DNA of 64,000 nt from contig AP026547.1 of NCBI GenBank assembly GCA_026075535.2, positions 8,990,001 through 9,054,000 of the forward strand, given 5' to 3'. Origin of the DNA: Tricholoma matsutake. Its lineage: Eukaryota; Basidiomycota; Agaricomycetes; Agaricales; Tricholomataceae. The notes under the pieces were generated by a model, which was not told the DNA's origin, searched no databases, and saw nothing but the letters and a program-made list of their open reading frames with translations. Shown here one piece after another: positions 45,393 to 56,359 of this stretch. The position numbers were made by a program, and so were the translations under genes. Numbering within the stretch: the first letter of the stretch is position 1; each line of letters starts with the position of its first letter.

Positions 45393-47135
45393 AGTGTTTG
45401 AAAGTCCAGTCTATAGGACTGAAAAAAGACTGACAACTGAACCGAACTGGACTGATGGCAACCAGACTTTCAGTTGTGGTTGCCCAAGGTCTGGGTATTA
45501 CCCAGTTGCTGGTCTGGCTATAATCAACGATATTAATAGACCGCTAAAAGACCGGTTGCAACCAACCCCATGTGCAACCGGTCTTATCACATGTGATGCA
45601 TCAATCAAATCAATGTCAGTCAATGTTGCGTTCTCACCACCATCATTCAACAACAATGCAACCACCACAACCACTGTGTGACCAACAGAATACAGGCCTG
45701 AACGACGTCCATTGTCATTCAGGCCTAGGTAGTTTTTTCCTTATTGCTTCATGTTTTTTTGTCAAACTAACTAATGTTTTCATTTGATTTTTAGGTTCTA
45801 AATGTGTTACAACAATGAGACAGCCCCAGGATGGCAGTTCCACACCCACCTGCCATACCCCACCCATGCCACCTCATGAGCCACTGCTCGTGGGTGGACA
45901 ACAAATGACTGGGCTGGCCAACAAACAGAGATGACAATGATGACGACATCCAGCCTTGCAAGCCACTGCTTGCAGGGTGGATCATTGGTACTATCATGGC
46001 AGTTCTCCACCAATGTGACACCACTGCCTCTGCCAACGCAATCACCACCACCCTCAACATGACCACCATCACTCTGTAAATGAGGGCATTGCACAGGTAA
46101 GCACCCCCCCTACCTCATAAACCTGCCACATCATCACTAACAACCCCAACCACTTGAGAACAGGAACATTAACCCAGCACCTGCCCCCTGCCACTGTGAG
46201 CCACTGCTTGCAGGGGGATCACAGGTGCTAATGGCTATATCAACACTGTGGACGATGATGATGCAACCCCAGCACAATGGGCTATGATGAAAAGCCAGGC
46301 GAGGTAGCAAGGTAAGCACCCCACAACCCTGTAAACCCACCATGTCACCACTGACCCCCCCATATCCCCTCTCAAAACAGGACCATTGCAACAACAGTAT
46401 CCAGCACCTGCCCCTGCCATTGTGAGCATCTGCTTGTGCAGGGGAATGCAGGTGCTAATGATGGATGGATGACATTTGACAAACAATGAACGATGAACTA
46501 CAAACCACCTCAAACAATGAATGTTAGGAGGCAATGGATGAAATGTGGGTGCTAACAATGCATGGACAAGGTTCAACCACCAGCTCAGGTATGCACCACA
46601 CCACCTTGTAAACCCATCACATCACACTAACCTCGAGACCAGTGGCATAACCTAGCACCTGCCCCCACTGCTACAAGCAACTGCTCATGGGGTGGATCGC
46701 GGGTGCTGATGGCTAATCAAGCAGACAAGGGACAACAAACAAGGGACAACAGACGAGGGATGATGAACAAGGGATGACAAAGGTGTTAACCTAGTAGCAC
46801 ATTCTGCGGGGTTTTATTTTAGGGTTTTATTTGTTTCATTACTGACATGCTCGCTCACAGGCCCCTGCCTGTGAGGGGTATTTTTTTTAAGTTCACTATA
46901 GTTTCAAAACTGTATTATGTAGTGTACTTATGTAGTTGGTCCTTACTGGTTCCAAACCAGTCTGGACCAGTCTAACACAGAACCAGTGGCAACCTGTAAG
47001 GCAACTGCGACAGACTGGTTTATACTGGTCCAGTCTGCGGTTGCATATAAATTCTGAAATACATGAACCAGTCCGGTTCATGGTTGCCCTCTAAGAGGGG
47101 CAAAAAACCAGACCAGACCGGACTTTCAAACACTA
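45393..47135 (+). mobile_element. hAT-A element, longest copy, with spliced-like modules
   Basis: The element is 1743 bp with left end TAGTGTTTGAAAGTCC and right end GGACTTTCAAACACTA. The 8-bp duplication GTAATAAC is at 45385-45392 and 47136-47143. In order: a subterminal AAGACCGGTTGCAACC hairpin near 45548, a stem-loop AGGCCTGAA...TTCAGGCCT at 45693-45725, an intron-like cassette at about 45728-45795 (CTAACTAA, TTTTTAG), two palindromes near 45880 and 45957, then three units of about 210-270 bp. Each unit has a GTAAGCAC/GTATGCAC...ACAG-type cassette and a two-stage hairpin. A GC hairpin with T run lies near 46855. Confidence 0.85.
46176..46707 (+). ncRNA. Three two-stage hairpins inside hAT-A (candidate structured RNA)
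   Basis: Hairpins at 46176-46229, 46403-46456 and 46654-46707 share outer arms AGCACCTG and CAGGTGCT (or GGGTGCT) and an inner stem of CCCCTGC/GCAGGGG type around a GAGC...GCTT core. Arm sequences differ between units but mostly keep pairing. Each is preceded by a GTAAGCA/GTATGCA...AG cassette. Transcription is not shown; the RNA call is an inference from conserved pairing. Confidence 0.4.
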
Positions 47136-47143
47136 GTAATAAC

Positions 47144-47930
47144 TGGTTGAACCTTCTGTGCAACTGGTTTGTATTTCTTCTTTGGAGCTGTGAAGATTGG
47201 GTATATAGAGTCAGTTGATGAGACATGGGGAGGGAAAATAATAGTAGAATTGTGCATAGGGGTGGCCGTCGAGGCTGATAAGAATGTTGCATACTGGTGG
47301 CTAGCCATTAAATATAAGTTCGCAAGAGTCGAGGAAAATGAAGGAGTGTCCAAAGAGTTCGTGGAGTCAATACCAGGAATATTCACAGTGTACTCGATAG
47401 TTATAGAAGAATTAGAATGGTCAAAAGAAATGAGGAGAGCACACTGGTTATTCTCTGAGATTTTATCCTCTAGTTGTGAAAATCCTCATGAACTACTCTT
47501 CTTCGATAATTAGATTGGGGAATAGTCAGAATAGTGCAAGATTGTGTTGAGTTTGGATCAAATATGGTTATTGTTTGTGCTTTGTTTTGATAATTCTTCA
47601 CTGTACTTTCTGTGAGAATGTCAAATGGTCATCCAAGCAGAATGTCATAGGCTGGATCGCAGATGATGTGTATTTGCATGTAGAGGGTGATGCTACCAAC
47701 TTCACAAGGTATGTTCCATGCTAAACCTAGACTCTGGTCAGTGCCACCATTAGCTGATTGTAGAGGGATGTGTATCGAAGGATCATATGCGAGACTGAGT
47801 TCATGACAAACTTCTTCTGACATTGTGATGATCGATGAACCTGGATCAACTACATTTTTGACTGGGTTTCTGCTGTTGACATTTATAATGACCAATCGAA
47901 TAGAGTGTGATTCCTTCGCTGTGATGAAAG
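47144..47930 (-). pseudogene. gypsy3 aspartic protease and linker
   Basis: Minus strand: VVDPGSSIITMSEEV near 47850 carries the D-P-G form of the protease active site, and AYDILLG near 47635 is the second protease box. Downstream, SIYPIFTAPKKKYKPVAQKV near 47210-47150 is the linker to RT; it runs directly into hAT-A at 47143. Protease and linker are in different frames. Confidence 0.7.
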
Positions 47931-48619
47931 GTTCAGGTATTTCTCCAGGGTGAAGACTGCTAATATAAGTTTTGTAGGGGTCATCAACTACAAAAATATC
48001 ATCATTAAGGAGATTTGTAGCATTATTTCATTTGGGTTGCTGGATACAATGCAAAGTGACCTGTTCCTTCCATTTCATATGAACTTCAGGTGATAGTGAA
48101 AGTAGTTCTTCGGGAGTTAGAGTGATAATTGGTGTTTTCATCAATTGGGTGAAGACATCTTCAGTGATTTTGTCTTTTTGAATTGGGGCTTGGGTATGTT
48201 ATGATGGGCCATCTTTGTCTTTTGCTTTTCCTGTCGATGCGAAGTTGTGTTCATGGGGAGGTAGATACAAATTTTATTTAGTTCTGTTGTAGGAATGTAT
48301 TACCAGTTGCAATGGTATCTCGGAAGTTGAAGATGGTGCCAAATTCGAAGTAGGTAGATTGGTTGCTGTAGACGATATACATGGTGCTGGTACTTGAGGG
48401 ACAAATTGTTTGACTGGTGCAGGGATTGGAGGGATCAAAGGCCAAGAGGCAGGAACTGTTGGCACATTCAAATCAGTTCATGCAAAAGGTCTACCACTTT
48501 GTAAAGCATATAGCTCTTGTTTGAGTTTTGCAATACGATCTTTGGCCATTGTAGATAGGTCAGTAATTTTGTAAACACCTTTGGATGGCATTGAAGAAAC
48601 TGTCAATATTATGCATTAG

Positions 48620-49930
48620 TGAAGGGGTAATGTTAGACGGAGGGTTTCATTGAGTCCATTCATCAATCCTGTCCTTGATAAAATGACCGGGGATATTTTG
48701 AGGAGTAAATTAATGATTTGGAAGAACAATTTTGCCTTCAGTGTTCTTCTTACACTTTCCTTCATTGATATATGATTGGCAAACCAAGCAGTCACTAATG
48801 AAATGTCCTGTAAGCCCACAAGAGATGCAAACTAAAGTTTTGAGCTGGTCCAAACGAAATCCACTGTTAGGTTGAGTAGTGTTTGTGGTCTTCAAACCTG
48901 CTAAAGCGGTTATGAGAGTGGCTGCAAATTTCTCAAGAATTGCCATGAGATCTTCCAATTTAATTTGAGGCAAAGATGTTGAGGTTGTTGGTATTGCCAA
49001 AGGTGCTGAAGAATGTGAACTGAGTAGTGATGTCAAGTCCAAAGCGGTAGATCCTGCTAGAACAAATTTTGCTGCTGCATGGATATCATCGAGTGGGTAG
49101 GGGTCATTGGGATAGTGATCAGGGAATTTTAGTTTGAGTCGTTGGGCAATTCTAGCCCATAAACCTGGTTGGAAACCCTGAACAATGGCTCTGCTTTGTT
49201 CAGGTCAGAAATCCTGCCTTTAGTAGATAGAAACTTTGTGATGTTATAGAATGACCAAAAATATAATCCCAAATTGCTCACATTGTAAATACCTATGCAA
49301 AGTTGTTTGCTGATGAGTTTGTCCATGTCCAAAATTGACCATTTCAGATCGTCTTCAGAACCAGGGTACAGTTTGTAGATTGCAATGCAAAAATTCTGGA
49401 ATGAAATGCCAGCGTTGTATTCTGGAATTGATTTCCAAAGTTTGGAAGTGTTGATATCAAGGTAGCGACAAGCATGCTTCTTCATTTCTTTGGAGTTCGT
49501 GACATTGCATGCTGAGAAAAGCAATTTGAGCTCGTTAAAATATCTGCAAAGTTCTTGAGGCTGGGTGGGGTCAAATTTCAGAGCTGTGAAATGACCACAA
49601 GCTGGCATAGTGGCTTGTGTAGTCATGAATGCGATGACTCTAGGGGTAGGGGTTAAAACTTGGGTGAAGGATGGTAGAGGTGTTGAAGTTGTTGGAAGGA
49701 TGAATGAAGAGGTAGATGATGAGGACAAAGAAGTAGAGGATGATGTTGAAGGCGATGAGATAGGTGAAGGGAATAGTCGATGATGAGTAGATTCTGCTTC
49801 AGAAACTGGGATTAGAACATCTCCCAATTGTTCACGAGATTTGAAGGCATGACGAGTATTGATACAAAGGTTTCTAGCTTGTGTTGGCCTAAGCTGGGAG
49901 ATTCGAGATGGATTAGGCAATGAAATGATT
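48620..49930 (-). pseudogene. gypsy3 gag
   Basis: The minus-strand ORF from 49920 begins MPNPSRISQLRP, has a Ser-rich segment, then a capsid-like region (LCRYFNELKLLFSACN near 49560, KHACRYLDINTSKLWKSIPEY near 49480). It ends at 49129 after a frame break. A CCHC knuckle CISCGLTGHFISDC lies near 48825-48785, followed by CLVCQSYINEGKC. Confidence 0.75.
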
Positions 49931-49934
49931 TAGA

Positions 49935-49957
49935 AACCCCTCGCGGTGGGCTCCAAA
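49935..49957 (-). promoter_or_regulatory. gypsy3 primer-binding site candidate
   Basis: Directly inside the 5' LTR the minus strand reads TGGAGCCCACCGCGAGGGG, the form expected for a site complementary to a tRNA 3' end. The tRNA was not identified. Confidence 0.5.
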
Positions 49958-49958
49958 A

Positions 49959-50985
49959 TGATGATGCTTGACCAGGAAACCCAAACAAAACCTACTAAAT
50001 GGCCTCGAATGGTATAACACTAGTTAGAGGAAGGTTGCAAGATACCACCGCTGTTACCCAAGAGTAAGGGAACTAAACATGAGGAGGTCTGATGATATTC
50101 AATGACATTCAAAGTTGTACAAAGCTCTGCAAAGTGCTTTGAGGGATGTTTGAGAGTGCTTTGAGGAATGTTTGAGGATGTTCGAGTAAGTTTGAGGATG
50201 TTCGAGGGGCTTGATGAGGACAAGAATGGATTTGATGGATGATGGGGATAGACTATAGAGATGTGGAAAGGCTTTGAGAGGGGATAGATGATAGATGATA
50301 GTTTGGAGAAGCTAATATGGAAAGTTCAAAGAAGTTTGTGGTAATATGCTAAACTTTGGGACTAAGACGAGAGGCTTGGACTCAAGAGAACTGCTCTTAA
50401 ATCAGATGATGGATGTGAGAGGATGATCTATTCTGTCATTCTAAGTAGCTAGTACAAGGCTATATATGTTTGAAAGAGATGGTACTTAAAAGGAAATAAA
50501 ACATAAGGAATACATGAGGCAAGATATAAAACAATAAAGAACTTTGCAAATCATAAAATAAATGAAAGATGATGAGAAGGGACATGTATAGAGTCATGAT
50601 TTATCATGGGTACCTGTCCTATTGATCCAATATATCATCAAAATGTCAAAGCACCACAATCCCATCCTAAAATCCCATTGTCGTGTCTCCTCATCTCTGG
50701 TGGTGCTTGATATGTGATGCACTAACTCATACAAGGTGTGCTGCATGTGTCTGAAGGGCAGTGTGATAAGCATATGGTGGCCAAAGGTGTTTGAGGTGCT
50801 GCGAAGTTGTTTGAACTCACTTGAAGTGCTGTGAAGTTGTTCAAAATCGTTCAAAATTTCTTGAAGTGCTACAAAATCATTTTGGAGTGGTTTCATGCAG
50901 TTTGTAGGGGTTTGGAGCATGTGTGGTGATGTGTCGATGCATTTGGAAGTGTTCCCAGACCTTAGAGTGCCAAGCAGACCTATCA
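49959..50985 (-). repeat. gypsy3 5' LTR
   Basis: About 1.03 kb. On the minus strand it begins TGATAGGTCTGC and ends GCATCATCA next to the primer site. Its 50200-50985 part repeats 38041-38820, and its 49962-50145 part is found inverted at 37737-37917. Confidence 0.8.
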
Positions 50986-51177
50986 ACACCTCTCAGCTTC
51001 CATGTCCAGACTCCACCCAGTCTTCCATGTTGTCAAACTTCTTCTAGCTCCCCTAGATCCATTCCCAGGACACCATTCATGTCCACCACTGCCCACAGTG
51101 ATCGAGGGAGAACCCCAGTACAAAGTCAAGTCAATCTTGGACAGCCAGTTGCATCAAGGAAAACCATGGAGCCTGAT
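50986..51177 (+). pseudogene. gypsy2-family chromodomain fragment
   Basis: Repeats 59500-59680 of gypsy2: MSRLHPVFHVVKLLLAP, then EGEPQYKVKSILDSQLHQGK, the start of a chromodomain. It ends abruptly at 51177, where gypsy2 RT resumes. It is the right-hand remainder of the gypsy2-family target into which gypsy3 jumped; the left part is the inverted fragment at 37918-38040. Confidence 0.7.
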
Positions 51178-52370
51178 ACTTCACCAAGCTCACCGTCCAT
51201 TGGGGTTACAATAACATGAGGATAAAGGAGGGAGATGAGTGCAAGGCAGCCTTTCGTACCAACCATGGTCTTTTTAAACTGCTCATCATGTTCTTTGGCC
51301 TTACTAATAGTCCTACCACCTTTCAGACCATGATGAATGACATCTTCCATGACCTCATCCTCAAAGGCATTGTTTGTATCTATCTCGATGACATCCTCAT
51401 CTTCACTTGCACAGTTGAAGAGCATGATCACATCACACACCTCATCCTAGAATGGCTTCCATGGTACAAACTCTACCTTTGTCAGGACAAGTGCCAGTTT
51501 GAGAAGACCAATATTGAGTACCTCAGCCTGATTATCTCAGAGGGTCAGGTGGAGATGGATCCTATCAAGGTAAATGGGGTCATGGCTTGGCCAACACCCA
51601 CAAACAAGAAAGAGGTGCAGTCTTTCCTGGGCTTCATCAATTTCTATTGGTGTCTTATCAAGGATTTCTCACATCATGCATGACCACTGTTTGACTTGAC
51701 AGGAAAGGAGGCATGGAGGTGGGATCATGCACAACAGGAGGTGTTCAAAAAGCTTAAGGAGATGGTCACTTCTGCTCCCATTCTTACCTTTGCTGACAAT
51801 TTGCATCCTTTTCATGTAGAAGCTGACAGTTCTGACTTTGTGATGGGTGCCCTGTTGTCTCAGCAGTCTCTGGAGGACCAGAAGTAACATCCTGTTGTGT
51901 TCTACTCCAAAAGCCTTAGTGCTGTAGAGCAAAACTACAAGATCCATGACAAGGAGATGTTGGCAATAATGCGTGCACTTGAGGAGTGGTGACACTTCCT
52001 CAAGGGTGCCAAACACAAGGTGGAGATTTGGATGGATCACAAGAATCTTGAATACTTTATGACAGCCAAGAAATTGAACTGTCATCAAGCTCATTGGTCA
52101 CTGTATCTATCCAGATTTGACTTCTCCTTGCACCACTGTCCAGGTTGCAGCATGGGGAAGCCCGATGCCCTCTCCCAATGTGCAGACCATGGGGATGGCA
52201 GCAATGACAATCAAAACATTGTGTTGTTGCAGCCAGACCTGTTCACCATTTGGGCACTGGGAGGCATCGCACCCCAGGGTGAGGAGCAGGACATCCTATG
52301 TGACATTTGTCATGCAAACCATGGCGGTTTACACAAGGATGTTGTTGCCGAGCTGTTAAAGAACTGAGGA
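51178..52370 (+). pseudogene. gypsy2 RT and RNase H
   Basis: YFTKLTVHWGYNN starts the block, with FFGLTNSPTTFQTMMNDIF near 51292 and the catalytic IYLDDILIF near 51380, intact. FLGFINFYW near 51628 is the connection. RNase H shows VEADSSDFVMGALLS near 51821, [23 protein letters not shown] near 51902 and MDHKNLEYF near 52033. TGA stops replace Arg near 51681 and 51990, and a TAA stands near 51886. Confidence 0.85.
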
Positions 52371-52826
52371 AGGGATCCACCCTTTCCTTGCGTGCGGCAG
52401 AGTGGGCTGAAAAGGAGGACTTGTTGTATTTCAGGGATCACATCTATGTCCCCAATGACCCAGACCTTCACCGGCGCATCATATCCCAACACCATGACTC
52501 ACAGATTGCTGGTCATCCTGGATGCTGGAAGACCTTGGAGCTCACCTCACAGAATTATTGGTAGCCACAAATGTCATGACTCATTGGTCAGTATTGTCAC
52601 ACTTGTGACCTTTGGTTATGCACCAAGATTCCTCGTTGCAAACCCATTGGTGAGCTACACCCTCTTCCTGTTCCAGAGAGTCGTTGGGATGTTGTCAGTG
52701 TTGACTTTGTGGCAGAGTTGCCAGAGTTGAATGGGTTTGATGCAGTGATGTGCACAGTTGATTCAGTGGGAAAATGTGCTCACTTCATTCCCACTCACAC
52801 CACTGTCAGTGCCCTGGGTGCCACCC
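52370..52826 (+). pseudogene. gypsy2 integrase, N-terminal part
   Basis: Frame-shifted from the block above: DLHRRIISQHHDSQIAGHPG near 52465 is the integrase H-H region, and QYCHTCDLW near 52590 the C-C part. WDVVSVDFVAELPE near 52688 begins the catalytic core. A TAG replaces Trp after NYW (52562) and a TGA replaces Arg near 52577. copia2 interrupts at 52827; the core resumes at 58360. Confidence 0.8.
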
Positions 52827-53210
52827 TGTTGAGAATCACACTGTGAACTCACATGAACACTGTATTACCAAATACAGCCTTTGGTGCATCGATCATATTT
52901 GCTGGCATGCCTTTGATGTGTCAGCTATATTTAGTACATCCCTTTGAGGTGTGCATTCTGTAGATACCTTTATACCATTCCTCTTTATCATACATGACAC
53001 ATATATATATACAGTAGATAGTGTCATTAGCACCTCAGTCACTTATATGGAGACTGAGGTGCATATCAATGTTATTACTTGGTTATAGATCATTACTTAC
53101 TGTACTCATAGTTCTACTCCTGTTTACACTAGGTACAGTACACCAGAAATATAGTCACTTATATGGAGACTGAGTTCTACTCCTGTTTACACTAGGATTA
53201 ACTTTCAATA
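52827..53210 (+). repeat. copia2 5' LTR
   Basis: TGTTGAGAATCACA ... TAACTTTCAATA, 384 bp. The end would be TTCAACA before one C to T change. It contains two copies of a CACTTATATGGAGACTGAG block, also present in the 3' LTR. Confidence 0.9.
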
Positions 53211-53221
53211 GGTTATGGGCC
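53211..53221 (+). promoter_or_regulatory. copia2 primer-binding site (half-tRNA type)
   Basis: GGTTATGGGCC follows the 5' LTR directly. Its complement GGCCCATAACC matches the anticodon arm of eukaryotic initiator methionine tRNA, the kind of internal site Drosophila copia uses with a tRNA half-molecule. Primer use here is inferred. Confidence 0.65.
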
Positions 53222-53403
53222 ACTCCCATCGCACTTAAACGACAGAAGAAAGTATCCTAGCCACTCTACATCATCCTCTTGATCCACTTGTCCGATCACT
53301 TGCAGATCAATTCCTTTGTCTTTCACGAATGCGCCTGGTATTCCAGCACATTTCTCCCTCTCTTCTTTGACATTTTATAGTCTACCATTGCTGTCCTCCT
53401 ATT

Positions 53404-54330
53404 ATGGGTGTCGACACTACTGTTCCCCCGTCCATTTCCCTCATCAAATTATCTGTTCAGTATACCGGCGAGAAACTGGACAAGCTCAAGTCTAACTACA
53501 AAGAGTGGTGTGAGGAGATTATTATCGCCCTCTCCCTCAATGGACTGTACAAATATGTCATTGGTGATATTGCTGAACCCTTGTCCACGGAGCCTCGCAC
53601 CCTTGCCAATTGGAAGGCTAATTCTCATCTCGCATACGCATTCCTCATGTCTAGTATCTCCCCTTCTGAATGACAATTCATTGATATTAAAAAGGGTCCG
53701 GATGCTAATTGGAAGATTATTCAGGATCGACATCAAAAAGAGGGACCAGTGCGCCAAGTCCAACTTTAACAACAGGCACTTTCTATACAGTGCACAAAGG
53801 ACATGCCACTCCCAGAAATGGCAGAAAAGATCTGTGCCCTCATCGAGTGCGCCTTCGCCATGAGAGATATAAAAGCCAATCTTCTTTGTTGTATCGCACT
53901 CCTCAATTCTCTCAGCAACAATTTCCCTCATGCACGATCCATCATCTCCCATGATATTACTGCATCTACTACTACAACTCCCTACACATCCAGGGACATA
54001 TGTTTGTTCCTAGAAAACGAACAATCTCTACTCGAGAATGATCAGCGTAACTGTTCCCACCCCAATATCGCACTCACTGCATGGGATAAACCCCACAAGT
54101 CATCCAATATACCTACATGTGCGAATACGATCTGTAATGGAGTTGGGCATACTAAGGAGTACTGCATTAAGCCGGGTGGTGGTATGGCTGGAGAAACCAT
54201 TGCGGAGTCAAAGGCCGCACGCAAGGCTACACTCTTGAATGTGACACCCAAAACTAATCACTCTAAAATCCCATCACTGTCAAGGACATTAATGGCTGAG
54301 CATTCATGGTCATGGTCAATTCTGAGAATG
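53404..54330 (+). pseudogene. copia2 gag
   Basis: ATG 53404 starts MGVDTTVPPSISLIKLS, with a gag-like core (YKEWCEEIIIALSLNGLYKYV near 53497). A TGA near 53671 and a frame change lead to PLPEMAEKICALIECAFAM near 53805. A zinc-knuckle-like CANTICNGVGHTKEYC near 54118 precedes a Lys-rich tail. Confidence 0.8.
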
Positions 54331-54529
54331 CCCCCCCTTCTGTTTCCCCTCACCAGGAGTTTGCAGGTATTGCATCTGATCCAGTTCCGGCTGCAGCCAT
54401 TGAAGAAGTGGAGTATGATGGTTGGGTTGTTACTGAGGAGGAGACAGTCACTATTGACTGGAATCATCACATCTCTATGCCTCATGAGGATGTGTTCACT
54501 GTCGAGCCTCTAAGCCAGACATGCTGATC

Positions 54530-55900
54530 AAATCTTTCCCTCGACGATTACCCTTTCATAGTTGACTCAGGAGCAACTGTACATATATCGCCTGACAAGG
54601 CAGACTTCCTAACCTTACACCCCATACCGTCTCGACCTGTCAAAGGGGTTGGAGGTTCCTCAATCATCGCTATCGGTGTCGGTGACATCAAATTGAGAAT
54701 CACTTGGGGCACATCAATTATGTTATGTAATGTGCTCTACATTCCAAATTTGGCAGTCCGACTTGTCTCTGTGGGCGCACTTGTGGATGATTCAAATGCT
54801 GTAGCCCATTTTGATAATTCTGCTTGTTGGATTACTGACAAGTCCACTGGCTCACTCATTGTGTAAGGCACACATCTCTCCAAGAAACTCTACTTACTCA
54901 ACCTCCATACCGCTGCCATCAATCATGCCCTATCTATCCATCGCTCTGCTGACTTGGAAACCTGGCATCATCGCCTTGGTCATGCAAATTACCAGTCTAT
55001 CTGGGACATGGCCAAAACAGGTACACTCACAGGTGTGCCCCTCACCTCCATGTCTAAACCACCTAAATGTGACTCATGTGTACTTGGTAAACAGATGAAG
55101 ACACCTGTACCCAAGAAACATGAGGAGGGACCTGGTCGTAAAGCAATGAGGAAGCTGGAAAAGGTGTGGGTAGACTTATCAGGACCACATGCAGTGAAGT
55201 CTCATACTGGGAATTCATACATAATGGATATTGTCAATGACTTTACTTCATTTCCTTGGTCAATCCCCCTTCGCAATAAAGACAACTCTTTTCCTGAACT
55301 TAAAGCTTGGGAGCTTGCTCAAGAAAATGAGACTGGACTTAAGGTTGGGACCTATGTTACCGATAATGGAGAACTTAAGTCGCATGAAATGGAAGCATGG
55401 CTAAAATCTCGTGGTACAGATCAGTGATTCACTGCCCCCCATGCTTCAGCACACATTGGACGTGTTGAGCACATGCATCGAACATTAATGGCAAAAGCAT
55501 GTACAATGAGGATTTATTCTGGCCTACCACCTTACCTTTGGGACAAATTCTACCTGACAGTGTCTCATCTACATGCAAAAACCACCACTCGATCACTCCA
55601 GGGATGTACACCTTGGGAACTGTGGTTTGGACCTAAACCTGACTACTCATATCTATGGGAAATTGGGTGTCAGGCCTTTGTTCTTATACCAAAAAAGGAC
55701 AATCCCAAAATTTTTGAATGCTCCATCGAATGTGTACTGATAGGATATGATTCAAAATCCAAATCATACCATTGTTATAACCAAACCACGGGGAGAGTCC
55801 ATAGCTCTTACCATGTCAAGTTCCTCAAAATCCACGATGGTCACACACCACCTGAACCGACTACTCTGGGAGATGATGGGAATCTTAATGAGACTGAAAA
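54530..55900 (+). pseudogene. copia2 protease and integrase
   Basis: FIVDSGATVHIS near 54553 is the protease site, intact. LETWHHRLGHANYQSIWDMA near 54954 is the GAG-pre-integrase H-H box, with CDSCVLGKQ near 55070. The integrase core shows WVDLSGPH near 55168, VTDNGELKSHEMEAW near 55357 and VEHMHRTLMAKA near 55466. IECVLIGYDSKSKSY near 55732 is the C-terminal part. Stops lie at 54526, 54866 and 55425. Confidence 0.85.
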
Positions 55901-56359
55901 TGCAACAATGAGCTTCATTCCCGCACTTCTAGATGACATTGATGATGAACATGACAATGTCAATCATGCACCACCCATCAAGGATAATCGCCAGATAGCT
56001 CAACAAAGGACACCATCCCCTCCACTCCTCCCACGTCGCTCATCGCGCATACCAATTCCCAGAGAGAAACACCCTGATGGTGGACCATCTGTCACTAAAA
56101 CTGAAGCTGCCATTCGGGATTCATGTGACAGTGCTGTTCGAGTTAAAGAGGCTCGCCGGGAGCATAGAGCTGCAGTGGTAGCTACCCGAACAACCAATAG
56201 TGATTGCCCACTAGATTCCTCGATCAATTATGATTGTGATGTCATTGAGGAACTGCATCAATCATTCAATGATCTTGATCTTAGTGATCAAGTGCATCAA
56301 TTTCAGGCCCTGATCTCGGAGATGACAGATTTTGATCCGGAATCACTTCAATTCGAGGA

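Larger units (their letters stand above)
38041..50985 (-). mobile_element. gypsy3: Ty3/gypsy retrotransposon on the minus strand
   Basis: Minus-strand order is 5' LTR (50985-49959), primer site, gag, zinc knuckle, protease, RT, RNase H, integrase, then an opposite-strand accessory ORF and the 3' LTR (38820-38041). Two hAT-A elements interrupt it (42996-44690, 45393-47135). There is no chromodomain, and the protease has a D-P-G motif, so it is a different lineage from gypsy1 and gypsy2. Stops and frame breaks make it inactive. Confidence 0.8.

Noticed and set aside
47169..47513. A 114-residue plus-strand ORF.
   Set aside because: It is the opposite strand of the gypsy3 linker that contains SIYPIFTAPKKKYKPVA; treated as a shadow.
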